Part shown: piece after piece, positions 36,905-43,220 of the stretch
How positions within the stretch are numbered: position 1 is the stretch's first letter
Layout of the letters: every line of letters begins with the position of its first letter
Virus record (IMG/VR): IMGVR_UViG_3300038825_000220
Coordinates: 1 to 52,203 of that record
From: a virus
Direction: 5' to 3' (one strand)
DNA length: 52,203 nt
Made by a program: the position numbers and the translations under genes
The notes under the pieces: model-generated
Database searches by the model: none
Told to the model about the DNA's origin: nothing
The model's input: the letters and a program-made list of their open reading frames with translations, nothing else

Positions 36905-37149
36905 TTGATAGCCCCGCAAACTCTATTTCTTTGGCTGCTAGTCATTACTAATCTTTGACCATCTGAATATGTACAAGGAGTACACTTTTGTATTTGACCT
37001 CCAGAGTTTACATAGGCTTTAATTTGAACTTCTAATTTTTTACTAAGTTCTCTTTTGTTTTCTACAAACTCTTCTTTTTTGTGGTTCTTTCTACTAAACA
37101 AAAAGTTTCTGTCACTTGTTAAATTTTTATGTCGTTGCTTTGCGCTCAT
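36901..37149 (-). CDS. Small basic protein with Cys pair
   Basis: An 82-residue protein from the ATG at 37149 (MSAKQRHKNLTSDRN), chosen because it overlaps the end of the upstream gene; an in-frame ATG ten codons earlier is possible. It has a C-terminal QKCTPCTYSDGQRLVM with C-x2-C and a later Cys, perhaps a half zinc site. No family recognised. Confidence 0.5.
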   Translation of the reverse strand: MSAKQRHKNLTSDRNFLFSRKNHKKEEFVENKRELSKKLEVQIKAYVNSGGQIQKCTPCTYSDGQRLVMTSSQRNRVCGAIK

Positions 37150-37375
37150 TAAAATTACCCCACTCATATTTATCATCATTAATATTTATATTTGTTTGCA
37201 TTTGAAAATTACCAGTATCCATGATCTCTATCTCTAATAGTTTAAAGTCAGTATCATGTTTATCTTTCATAAGCTTTTGAATATACTCAGCATTTTTTTT
37301 ATTTATATAACACAGCTTATGCCTATCTTCTATAAAGTTTGATGCCTGTACAGTGGCTAACATATATACATTCAT
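37127..37375 (-). CDS. Small protein of unknown function
   Basis: An 82-residue protein (MNVYMLATVQASNFIEDRHK ... ERKATT) whose ATG overlaps the upstream stop (TAATG). Likely alpha/beta. No signal peptide or membrane segment. No family recognised. Confidence 0.5.
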   Translation of the reverse strand: MNVYMLATVQASNFIEDRHKLCYINKKNAEYIQKLMKDKHDTDFKLLEIEIMDTGNFQMQTNININDDKYEWGNFNERKATT

Positions 37376-37539
37376 TATATCACATCTCCAGTATCTTTAG
37401 TTACAAAGTTGCCTGATCTTTTTTCATAGAATACACCAAGAGCCTCAGTAATTTCATTAAAAGCTTTCTGCCATTCTATGTCATCAGGATCATAGTCTGA
37501 ATAGTTAAGCATTATCTTTAGTGCTTCATTGATCTTCAT
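37375..37539 (-). CDS. Small acidic protein
   Basis: A 54-residue protein: MKINEALKIMLNYSDYDPDD, then IEWQKAFNEITEALGVFYEK and a short tail ending GDVI. It has a good ribosome site (TTGGAGAATAA) and its stop overlaps the next start (TAATG). It is the first gene after the terminator at 37551-37578, so it needs its own promoter or read-through. Confidence 0.55.
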   Translation of the reverse strand: MKINEALKIMLNYSDYDPDDIEWQKAFNEITEALGVFYEKRSGNFVTKDTGDVI

Positions 37540-37550
37540 ATTTATTCTCC

Positions 37551-37578
37551 AAAAAAACGGGGGGTTTTTACACCCCCC
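37551..37578 (-). terminator. Rho-independent terminator after the DUF932 gene
   Basis: On the leftward transcript a stem of six G-C pairs (37578-37573 with 37564-37559) and an 8-nt loop is followed, after one G, by a run of seven T (37557-37551). It ends or attenuates transcription from the upstream small-gene block. Confidence 0.75.
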
Positions 37579-37604
37579 AAAGGACTACACCACACGCACC
37601 GAAA

Positions 37605-38600
37605 TTAGACTGCTATTTTAAAACCCCAGTTATCTTTATTCAAGACCTTTTGAACTTTATTTTCTCTAGTATGTTGAATACTAGCAGAGTATGTAGGAGC
37701 ATTAGACTTTGAAACATGAGTAGCCCAATCAGTAAGAGTATTGTAAACACCCCAAAGATTTTGTCCTAAAGCTTTTCTGTAATGAGTATTCCAACGATCC
37801 CAAAGATGTATAAAATTTCTATTACTTTTAATATGCTCATGTTCAGTAAAATGTATACCGTCTACATACTCTATAATCCCATGATTACCTTCAGCTTCAT
37901 GGTTACCCATATATTTGTACAAAGCATTAGCAATCTCAGGTTTCTGAACTACATCTGCAAATATGTGTAGAGCTTTATAATTATTACATTTAGTATTATG
38001 CCACTTATGCCATAGCTCAGATTGCTGCATAAATATTGGAACTGCTTTGGTCATAACATCAGCAGCATGATCTAAGTTTAAATGTATGTTATGCCTAGAT
38101 TTATAAAGAGTTGCTACATCATTTAAAAATATCTGACCATTCTGACAAGCATCTTGTTTAGCTCCGGCTGAAACTATATAAGCCCAACTACCATTGAAGC
38201 TGTTGGTAGATAGAAATCTTAAACGTGCTACGTCACCATCTGGAGTATACAGATAATGATTAGGCAACTCATGTTTGACATAACATTTTTTACCTGTCTT
38301 ATCTAAAGAAATAGTTTCTTTTATAGAGCCATCAGCTAAACCAGATCGAATAATAATCTCTCGCTGATTATCTATCATTTGTTTGTGGGTCAAAGGCTTG
38401 TAAGATTTACTGTGAATCCCTAGTATTTGCCCGTTGTCTTTACGAACACTAGCATATTTATTATCTACAATAGCTCCAGTATTATCTAAACGTAGATTAG
38501 AATACTCTACGCCAAAGTCAGCACCATTATAGCTTGCTTCTCTTAGTGCTAGTCGAGCTTCGTTTTGAGCATTAACGTGTAAAGGTGTTATATTTTGCAT
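37605..38600 (-). CDS. DUF932 protein
   Basis: A 331-residue protein of the DUF932 family, which is common in phages and plasmids but has no firmly known function. Typical features: the N-terminal YASVRKDNGQILGIHSKSYKPL segment (about 48-69), a central RLRFLSTNSFNGSWAYIVSAGAKQDACQNG block (about 127-157) and a C-terminal helical part with LWDRWNTHYRKALGQNLWGVYNTLTDWATH. A ribosome site GGAGATATGCC precedes the ATG. A strong terminator follows directly. Confidence 0.75.
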   Translation of the reverse strand: MQNITPLHVNAQNEARLALREASYNGADFGVEYSNLRLDNTGAIVDNKYASVRKDNGQILGIHSKSYKPLTHKQMIDNQREIIIRSGLADGSIKETISLDKTGKKCYVKHELPNHYLYTPDGDVARLRFLSTNSFNGSWAYIVSAGAKQDACQNGQIFLNDVATLYKSRHNIHLNLDHAADVMTKAVPIFMQQSELWHKWHNTKCNNYKALHIFADVVQKPEIANALYKYMGNHEAEGNHGIIEYVDGIHFTEHEHIKSNRNFIHLWDRWNTHYRKALGQNLWGVYNTLTDWATHVSKSNAPTYSASIQHTRENKVQKVLNKDNWGFKIAV

Positions 38601-38623
38601 GGCATATCTCCAAGTTTTAAAGT

Positions 38624-38815
38624 TTAATAATCGTCTAAGTAACCTAAAAAAGTATCACCAGATTTGTTTGATACTTTTACTACCCAATAGTCTCCTGTAA
38701 TACCTAATGATTCTACAAGTTCTACATTATAGATATAGTCAGAGTCATATTGATTCCTCATTGAATCATATGCACCTTTTAAAGTGCGATATTTAAATGG
38801 TTCTTTCAGAAACAT
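38624..38815 (-). CDS. Small protein of unknown function
   Basis: A 63-residue protein (MFLKEPFKYRTLKGAYDSMRN ... FLGYLDDY), with a ribosome site CTGGAGACTATA. It overlaps the upstream gene by 23 nt. The sequence VELVESLGITGDYWVVKVSN looks like a beta hairpin. No family recognised. Confidence 0.5.
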   Translation of the reverse strand: MFLKEPFKYRTLKGAYDSMRNQYDSDYIYNVELVESLGITGDYWVVKVSNKSGDTFLGYLDDY

Positions 38816-39434
38816 TATAGTCTCCAGTTAAGTATGTGTAATGTAATTCAGATACATGATGGGCATCAACAAAATCTTTAGGATACTTGTCTGCTATCAT
38901 TGAACACCAAGAGTTCCAAAGATTTCTACTGCCGTAGTCATGACATAATTTTATATATTGTTTTATCTTCTTTTCATTGTTTTCTATACCTCGCTTGCTA
39001 GTTAAATTTTTATTTAAAACCAATGACTTAGGATCGACACCATAAGTTTTTATATTATGAACATCCATACAGCCAACTAAACCAGATACTAATTGACAAA
39101 CAAATCCGGCTTTAGCTATACCTAAACCATCTATCTTTAAAAATATTTTCATAAGTGAAAATGCTTTAAGATCATTGGAGTAATGTGAATTTAATGCAGC
39201 CATCATTTGACCATACATAAAATGTTTATGTGTAGATATATAATCATAAGTTGCTGCTTTGTTACCCCAAAGATATATAGAATCTTTCTTTTCTCTTTTA
39301 ACTGATGACAACATATGACCAACTGTAGACCATTTCTGTTGTATACTTAACGAAACCATTAGTATAACTACAGCTAAGTTATCAGCGTTCCTTTGAGCAA
39401 AAGAATTTATTTTAAAATTGTGGTCACGAAACAT
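38793..39434 (-). CDS. Helix-hairpin-helix protein, DNA glycosylase-like
   Basis: A 213-residue protein. The central segment FLKIDGLGIAKAGFVCQLVSGLVGCMDVHNI (about 107-137) reads as a helix-hairpin-helix motif (LxGLGIAKA) followed by a helix ending in CMDVHN, the place where HhH-GPD glycosylases carry their catalytic Asp. The rest is helical and basic. It could bind or modify DNA, but the classical iron-sulfur Cys and Lys are not evident. The start overlaps the zinc-ribbon gene by 11 nt. Confidence 0.5.
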   Translation of the reverse strand: MFRDHNFKINSFAQRNADNLAVVILMVSLSIQQKWSTVGHMLSSVKREKKDSIYLWGNKAATYDYISTHKHFMYGQMMAALNSHYSNDLKAFSLMKIFLKIDGLGIAKAGFVCQLVSGLVGCMDVHNIKTYGVDPKSLVLNKNLTSKRGIENNEKKIKQYIKLCHDYGSRNLWNSWCSMIADKYPKDFVDAHHVSELHYTYLTGDYNVSERTI

Positions 39435-39582
39435 AACGAACTCTCCGTTTATTAGAAGTTCTTCTTAAATAATCTGTGTAACATCTTGCACACCATAAAA
39501 CTTCTCCGGCTTCACTAGCTTGTGAAACTACTAAGCCTTGAGTTTGGCTACAAGATACACACTTTTTCTTTTCTTTAGACAT
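39424..39582 (-). CDS. Small zinc-ribbon protein
   Basis: A 52-residue protein: MSKEKKKCVSC and then WCARCYTDYLRRTSNKRRVR. Cys8-x2-Cys11 and Cys31-x2-Cys34 make a compact zinc site, and the C-terminus is strongly basic, so it may bind nucleic acid. A ribosome site TTGGAGATAGTT precedes it. Confidence 0.6.
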   Translation of the reverse strand: MSKEKKKCVSCSQTQGLVVSQASEAGEVLWCARCYTDYLRRTSNKRRVRYVS

Positions 39583-39802
39583 AACTATCTCCAACTATTT
39601 CTACAGGGTCTTCAGTTTGTATCCATACTTTAGCCCCACATGACAATGGTTTGTCAGGACTATAAACAACTCGTCCATTAGTAAACTTAACTTCATTACA
39701 TTTAATATTTTGTTTATAATTTTTTACAGTTAGTACAGGCTTATTAGCCCCTTTATTATTAGCTTTAATATTATGTTGGTTTACATGGATGTAGGTCTTC
39801 AT
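39575..39802 (-). CDS. Small protein of unknown function
   Basis: A 75-residue protein from the ATG at 39802 (MKTYIHVNQHN), chosen because GAGGAG lies 8-9 nt upstream; two in-frame upstream ATGs lie inside the previous gene. Beta-rich, with KQNIKCNEVKFTNGRVVYS and a C-terminal WIQTEDPVEIVGDS. Ends 8 nt inside the zinc-ribbon gene. No family recognised. Confidence 0.5.
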   Translation of the reverse strand: MKTYIHVNQHNIKANNKGANKPVLTVKNYKQNIKCNEVKFTNGRVVYSPDKPLSCGAKVWIQTEDPVEIVGDSYV

Positions 39803-39803
39803 G

Positions 39804-40073
39804 TTAATGTAACTCCTCATTATCATCTTTATTAATTATTATTTTATATTCACTTGCTGCTGTATCAAATGCTTCTTTATCCCATTCTTGATCTTCTAGA
39901 ATTTTATTTACTAAAATTTGCATAGCTAAAGAACCTTCAAGCAAACCAACTTCAAGCTTACCCATTATCATAGCTATTGCAGTTTTAGCAGTATGAATTT
40001 CATCAATAACTCGTTGAGCTTCTTTTCTATCTTTTTTATGTTTAACACTACGCCATTCTATTACTTTACCCAT
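39804..40073 (-). CDS. Small helical protein
   Basis: An 89-residue protein from the ATG at 40073 (MGKVIEWRSVKHKKDRKEAQ), chosen for the AGGAGA ribosome site just upstream; earlier ATGs overlap the preceding gene. Mostly helical, ending IIINKDDNEELH. No family recognised. Confidence 0.55.
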   Translation of the reverse strand: MGKVIEWRSVKHKKDRKEAQRVIDEIHTAKTAIAMIMGKLEVGLLEGSLAMQILVNKILEDQEWDKEAFDTAASEYKIIINKDDNEELH

Positions 40074-40086
40074 TTTATTTCTCCTA

Positions 40087-40287
40087 TTAACAATATTGTT
40101 TTTTAACTCCAGATTTTTCTTGGTCATCATAACCTTTATTGTAATCACTAAGTTCCTTAGTATTTAAATCTGTTATTTTATTTGAAGTGTAACTAGCTCC
40201 CTCATAGTAATGAGGTTCTCTAGGTCTACCATAATAACTATCAGCAGAGCCTCTATCATATGGGCCACCATGTCTTAAACTAATCAT
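40087..40287 (-). CDS. Conserved small phage protein (RHGGPYDRGSADSYY type)
   Basis: A 66-residue protein starting MISLRHGGPYDRGSADSYYGRP and continuing REPHYYEGASYTS. I recognise this Tyr/Arg/Gly-rich opening from small proteins of unknown function common in marine phages, where it appears almost unchanged. The C-terminal half is acidic and helical (ELSDYNKGYDDQEKSG). Its start overlaps the stop of a short upstream ORF. Confidence 0.65.
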   Translation of the reverse strand: MISLRHGGPYDRGSADSYYGRPREPHYYEGASYTSNKITDLNTKELSDYNKGYDDQEKSGVKKQYC

Positions 40288-40336
40288 GTATTTCTCCCAT
40301 TAATTTTACAAAAGTATCGTGGTCTAAATTTTCCAT
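40280..40336 (-). CDS. 18-residue ORF with strong ribosome site
   Basis: A micro-ORF MENLDHDTFVKLMGEIHD preceded by a perfect AGGAGG. Its stop overlaps the start of the RHGG-type gene (ATGATTAG), so it may be a coupling leader peptide rather than a functional protein. Confidence 0.35.
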   Translation of the reverse strand: MENLDHDTFVKLMGEIHD

Positions 40337-40345
40337 AGTTCCTCC

Positions 40346-40423
40346 TTAGAATACAATATTAACTATTAAAAATAAAATAAAAATTATTGTTACAGCCATT
40401 CCCATAGCCCCTAGATTATCCAT
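40346..40423 (-). CDS. 25-residue membrane micro-protein
   Basis: A micro-ORF: MDNLGAMGMAV followed by TIIFILFLIVNIVF, a single membrane helix running to the end. It follows the 127-residue gene by one base and has GAGAGG upstream. It resembles the very short membrane peptides that phages make early to affect the host membrane. That role is inference. Confidence 0.45.
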   Translation of the reverse strand: MDNLGAMGMAVTIIFILFLIVNIVF

Positions 40424-40424
40424 A

Positions 40425-40808
40425 TCAATAGTCCTCTCTCCAATTTTTAGGTAATCTTCTACGTTTTGGTTTATCTGTGTGATATTTTTTAGTTTCATCA
40501 AGATAATATGGTTGAGTTATACAGTGCTTGCCAAAAGCATCACTAGCAGCTTTGCGCCAATAGTAATTTTTTAAATATACTTTAGCTTTAATTACACTAA
40601 GTTTAATAACACCATGACCAAATGCTTGTCTAAACGTAGCCCATTTTCTACCCCAAGTTACATTATAATATCGCTGTCCATTTTTAATATTAATATCTAT
40701 AGAGAATTTATCTCCAGACTTAGGGCTAAGTAACTGATCTTTATAAGATTTAAAGTTACTTGTATCAATAGTATTATCAAATAAATATTTAATTATAGTT
40801 GTAGCCAT
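40425..40808 (-). CDS. Basic protein of unknown function
   Basis: A 127-residue basic protein with a CAGGAG ribosome site. Aromatic-rich middle (RYYNVTWGRKWATFRQAFGHG) and basic end (KPKRRRLPKNWREDY). Could bind DNA. No family recognised. Confidence 0.55.
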   Translation of the reverse strand: MATTIIKYLFDNTIDTSNFKSYKDQLLSPKSGDKFSIDINIKNGQRYYNVTWGRKWATFRQAFGHGVIKLSVIKAKVYLKNYYWRKAASDAFGKHCITQPYYLDETKKYHTDKPKRRRLPKNWREDY

Positions 40809-40811
40809 AAT

Positions 40812-41063
40812 TTATCTCCTGTAATTTTTAGGATAATTATCCATGTGCCAACACCACTCAGGTATACTTCTGTGATCTGAACTAACTTCTTTTACTTCTC
40901 CACCAGATTTAAAAAACTCTTCAATCTGTTCATTGATATTGCTAAGTCCGGTCAACTTAGATTTAACTTCTTTAGATTCAACTGGTCTAGGTTCAGACAT
41001 TAAATCACAAACACCATTTAAAGTTAAATGATTTTTGTTATTAGTTTTTGTTTTAATGTTCAT
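40812..41063 (-). CDS. Small protein of unknown function
   Basis: An 83-residue protein from the ATG at 41063 (MNIKTKTNNKNHLTLNG), which has TATGGAGATTTT upstream; a longer frame from 41102 lacks a good site. It ends SIPEWCWHMDNYPKNYRR. No family recognised. Confidence 0.5.
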   Translation of the reverse strand: MNIKTKTNNKNHLTLNGVCDLMSEPRPVESKEVKSKLTGLSNINEQIEEFFKSGGEVKEVSSDHRSIPEWCWHMDNYPKNYRR

Positions 41064-41176
41064 AAAATCTCCATAGTAATCAATAGCTTGTCTCAGGATC
41101 AATCAGCCTAGCATGGATTCCAGAACGCTGTCAACCCTCAAGAATTTTATAATCGGAACATCCTTGTTCCTAATAA

Positions 41177-41248
41177 TTATTTAACTCTTTTCCAAACAAG
41201 AGTCCCATTAACTACAGTAAGTTTCCAAGTTGGATGATTGTTGTTCAT
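41177..41248 (-). CDS. 23-residue ORF
   Basis: A micro-ORF MNNNHPTWKLTVVNGTLVWK ending RVK, with AAAGGAGAAAA as ribosome site 7 nt upstream. It looks like a small beta hairpin. Probably translated because of the strong site. Function unknown. Confidence 0.4.
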   Translation of the reverse strand: MNNNHPTWKLTVVNGTLVWKRVK

Positions 41249-41349
41249 ACTAATTTTCTCCTTTTAAATTTTCGGTCAACTGTAATAACAATTTTCCCGG
41301 CTCTGTTAAATTTTAAAATTCAGCCCCGTCTGCCGTGGTTCGTGGAGTT

Positions 41350-41472
41350 GTTAAAGTAAAATAAAAAATTATTTTGTTCCTCTGAAAATTAAAATAAAAA
41401 ATATCTCTCAGGAAACGTGGAGATATTTTTTATGCCCTTCAGATTATATAACAAAATAATTTTTTCTTTAAC
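41350..41472. repeat. Imperfect 123-bp palindrome in the control region
   Basis: Three nested inverted repeats: outer arms 41350-41378 and 41450-41472 (23 matching bases, with a 6-nt insert TAAAAT in the left arm), middle arms TCTGAA (41381-41386) and TTCAGA (41438-41443), and an inner perfect 12-bp stem 41396-41407 / 41420-41431. As DNA this can extrude a cruciform. As RNA it folds into a long hairpin. Confidence 0.7.
41396..41431. terminator. Possible bidirectional terminator
   Basis: A perfect 12-bp stem (AAAAAATATCTC / GAGATATTTTTT) with a 12-nt loop has an A-run on its left arm and a T-run on its right arm, so it looks like a terminator in either direction. The stem itself is AT-rich, which makes it weaker than the terminator at 41501-41532. 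Confidence 0.45.
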
Positions 41473-41500
41473 CTATTTTAATATTTAAATTTCTTTAAAC

Positions 41501-41532
41501 AAAAAAAATCCCCACTTAAAAAAGCAGGGATT
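41501..41532 (-). terminator. Terminator of the 132-residue early gene
   Basis: On the leftward transcript, AATCCCTGC (41532-41524) pairs with GTGGGGATT (41515-41507), nine pairs including two wobbles, with an 8-nt loop, then a run of eight T (41508-41501). It lies 18 nt after the stop of the gene at 41551-41949. Part of its stem belongs to a 25-bp repeat also found inverted at 42248-42272. Confidence 0.75.
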
Positions 41533-41550
41533 CTTTGGAGAACTTTAGAG

Positions 41551-41949
41551 TTACTTGCTAAGTTCCTTGAGGGTTAAACCTTTTCCGTAACTCCAGAAGT
41601 CTTCCATGACTGCTTTCTTTAGCCTTACTTCATTTCCTTTTATCTTCTTGGGATTTAGAAATATACCGAAGAATTTCTTTGCAGATATATTATTATCTTG
41701 AGAAACTACCTTACTAATAATAGTTCCTCTCATTCTGCTATAAATTCTTCCGGTATATTTCTTTTGAATCTCCGAATTATCTTCAAGGAGTGTTGAAGTG
41801 ACGTTGTAGGCCACGCTGTTAATCCAACTCCACCCATTAAAAACTGGGACGTCTTGTGAATCTTTTTTATCTACTTCATTGCCAAGAAGAGATTTCTTAA
41901 CAAATTGCTCAACTGTCATGTACTGATTTTTGTTTGGTTGCATAGTCAT
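41551..41949 (-). CDS. First leftward gene, function unknown
   Basis: A 132-residue protein (MTMQPNKNQYMTVEQFVKKS ... WSYGKGLTLKELSK). Mixed alpha/beta, basic C-terminal half, no membrane segment. It has AGGAAATAATT before the ATG. It is the first substantial gene downstream of the strong leftward promoter, so it should be made very early. A decayed, inverted copy of its leader, parts of its coding sequence, its 3' end and terminator lies at 42036-42300. I do not recognise a family. Confidence 0.65.
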   Translation of the reverse strand: MTMQPNKNQYMTVEQFVKKSLLGNEVDKKDSQDVPVFNGWSWINSVAYNVTSTLLEDNSEIQKKYTGRIYSRMRGTIISKVVSQDNNISAKKFFGIFLNPKKIKGNEVRLKKAVMEDFWSYGKGLTLKELSK

Positions 41950-42035
41950 AATTATTTCCTGTTTTAAAATTTAATTTATGTTTTCCGAGGAATTTCAAAC
42001 CCCTCACTCGCTTGGGGGGTATTTAAATTACTCAA

Positions 42036-42300
42036 TAAATTAAATTTTAAGGAAATAATTATTGCTGACCCAACAAAATGAAATGGCGGTTATTTGTTAA
42101 GAAATCTCTTGGCGCGGAACCCTAAATTAGTTGGGTGGAGTTTGATGTTGTGGCCGTGTCACTTCAACACGTTACAACTCTTCTAGGCTAAAGTGTCATG
42201 GAAGATTTCTGGAATTAAGAACATAATACCCTCATGTACTTTATAAAAACTCTAAAGTTCTCCAAAGAATCCTTCTACCAGTAGTGGGGATTTTGATTTT
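42036..42300 (+). pseudogene. Decayed inverted copy of the 41551-41949 cassette
   Basis: On the plus strand this stretch repeats, in order, pieces of the 132-residue gene read in its own sense: the leader (AAATTAAATTTTAA...GGAAATAATTAT), TTTGTTAAGAAATCTCTT, GGGTGGAGTT, GTGGCC and GTCACTTCAACAC, GGCTAAAG, TCATGGAAGA and TTCTGGA, then a perfect 25-base match (42248-42272 versus 41552-41528) and a terminator-like tail GTGGGGATTTT. The ATG is lost and about 175 bases in the middle are deleted, so it cannot encode the protein. The exact 3' end match against a degraded body suggests selection on the end. Confidence 0.7.
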
Positions 42301-42680
42301 ATGCTTAGAAATTTATAAACTCTTTTAAATTATTATAGTTTCAATACTTAATTTAGTAAGTCATTGTAAATTTTAAAGTTCTCTAAAGTTTTAAAGCTAC
42401 TCTAAAGACTCAGGAGTTTCCATAATTCTTTGGAAACCTGATGTTAATTCTCTGGAGAACTTTAAAATGCTCTAGAGTTTTAGCATAAAATCCTTCGGAG
42501 TTCTTTATAGGATGGGTAATAGTTAGTTAGTTTTATATAGAACCTCCAGAGTTATAGTAGGGTACGCAGGAGGCCACTACCCCCCACTAGTATATATTAT
42601 AGTTGACATACATTTTAAAGGGTTTTAGAGTGTCAACCAGTTAGGGCGGGAACTCTAAAGACTCTAGAGTGTCTTTAGAG
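42250..42680. repeat. Cluster of CTCTAAAG / CTTTAGAG / CTCTAGAG octamers
   Basis: At least seven copies of an 8-base, near-palindromic motif occur at 42250, 42381, 42400, 42470, 42653, 42662 and 42673, plus one at 41543 outside the cluster and a CTCTGGAG variant at 42450. A 12-bp perfect inverted pair (TTTTAAAGTTCT at 42371, AGAACTTTAAAA at 42456) overlaps them. No gene is seen in this ~430-bp stretch. It could be a set of protein-binding sites or a replication origin. Confidence 0.6.
42602..42637. promoter_or_regulatory. Dyad GTTGACA-N22-TGTCAAC
   Basis: Two perfect inverted heptamers face away from a 22-bp centre. Each contains a consensus -35 hexamer TTGACA on one strand, but only weak -10 matches are found 17 bp away (TAGAGT rightward). 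It may be an operator, or a pair of weak promoters. Confidence 0.35.
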
Positions 42681-42730
42681 GAAGAGGCGGGGCTGTATGG
42701 GATGTAGTGAACCCCGGTGGGTTCTATAGT

Positions 42731-42759
42731 ATTATACATATAAATCTTTAATTTGTCAA
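42731..42759 (-). promoter_or_regulatory. Perfect sigma70 promoter for the leftward (early) block
   Basis: On the minus strand TTGACA (42759-42754) is followed after exactly 17 bp by TATAAT (42736-42731). Both hexamers are full consensus. Transcription should start near 42724 and run through ~775 nt of untranslated leader, including the octamer cluster and the decayed cassette copy, before the 132-residue gene. Confidence 0.85.
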
Positions 42760-42788
42760 GCACAGTTACAATTTGTGACAGAATAGAC

Positions 42789-42817
42789 TTGACAAACCTT
42801 GTAAAACTATGTATAAT
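42789..42817 (+). promoter_or_regulatory. Perfect sigma70 promoter for the rightward (late) block
   Basis: TTGACA (42789-42794), 17 bp, TATAAT (42812-42817): full consensus. The predicted start point near 42824 is only about 4 nt before the ATG of the small terminase gene at 42828, so the first mRNA would be nearly leaderless. It is back to back with the leftward promoter, the two -35 boxes 29 bp apart. Confidence 0.85.
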
Positions 42818-42827
42818 ATACAGTATT

Positions 42828-43220
42828 ATGAAAAAAGAATTAACAGTCAAGCAACAGACTTTTTTAGACCATCTGATAGATACAGGGGGTGATCCTAAGA
42901 AAGCTGCAAAGTTAGCCGGATATGCAGACAATGGACATTGGCAAGTCGTACAAGCACTTAAAAACGAAATAATCGAACTAGCCTCTAACATACTTGCACA
43001 ATCCGCACCTAAAGCAGCTATGAAACTTGTGGATGTTATGGAATCCGATGATCCAATTCCACAGGCTAACATTAGGCTCCAAGCTGCCCAAACTATCTTG
43101 GATAGAACTGGCTTGGGTAAGCAAGAAAGAATGGATGTTAATCACAAAGTAGAAGGTGGTTTATTCATACTCCCGGCTAAAGATGAGATTATTATAGATG
43201 CAAAAGCGGAGATCAAGTAG
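42828..43220 (+). CDS. Terminase small subunit
   Basis: A 130-residue protein with the typical small-terminase start MKKELTVKQQTFLDHLIDTGG and AAKLAGYADNGHWQVVQAL, a helix-turn-helix-like segment that recognises packaging sites. It is followed by a helical oligomerisation region and a tail (EIIIDAKAEIK). It lies two genes before the large terminase. I chose the ATG at 42828 because the promoter -10 ends at 42817, so upstream TTG starts would not be transcribed. There is no Shine-Dalgarno site. Confidence 0.8.
   Translation: MKKELTVKQQTFLDHLIDTGGDPKKAAKLAGYADNGHWQVVQALKNEIIELASNILAQSAPKAAMKLVDVMESDDPIPQANIRLQAAQTILDRTGLGKQERMDVNHKVEGGLFILPAKDEIIIDAKAEIK

Noticed and set aside
42001-42022. CCCCTCACTCGCTTGGGG hairpin as a terminator
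   Set aside because: Only four G-C pairs close a 10-nt loop and no T-tract follows on either strand.
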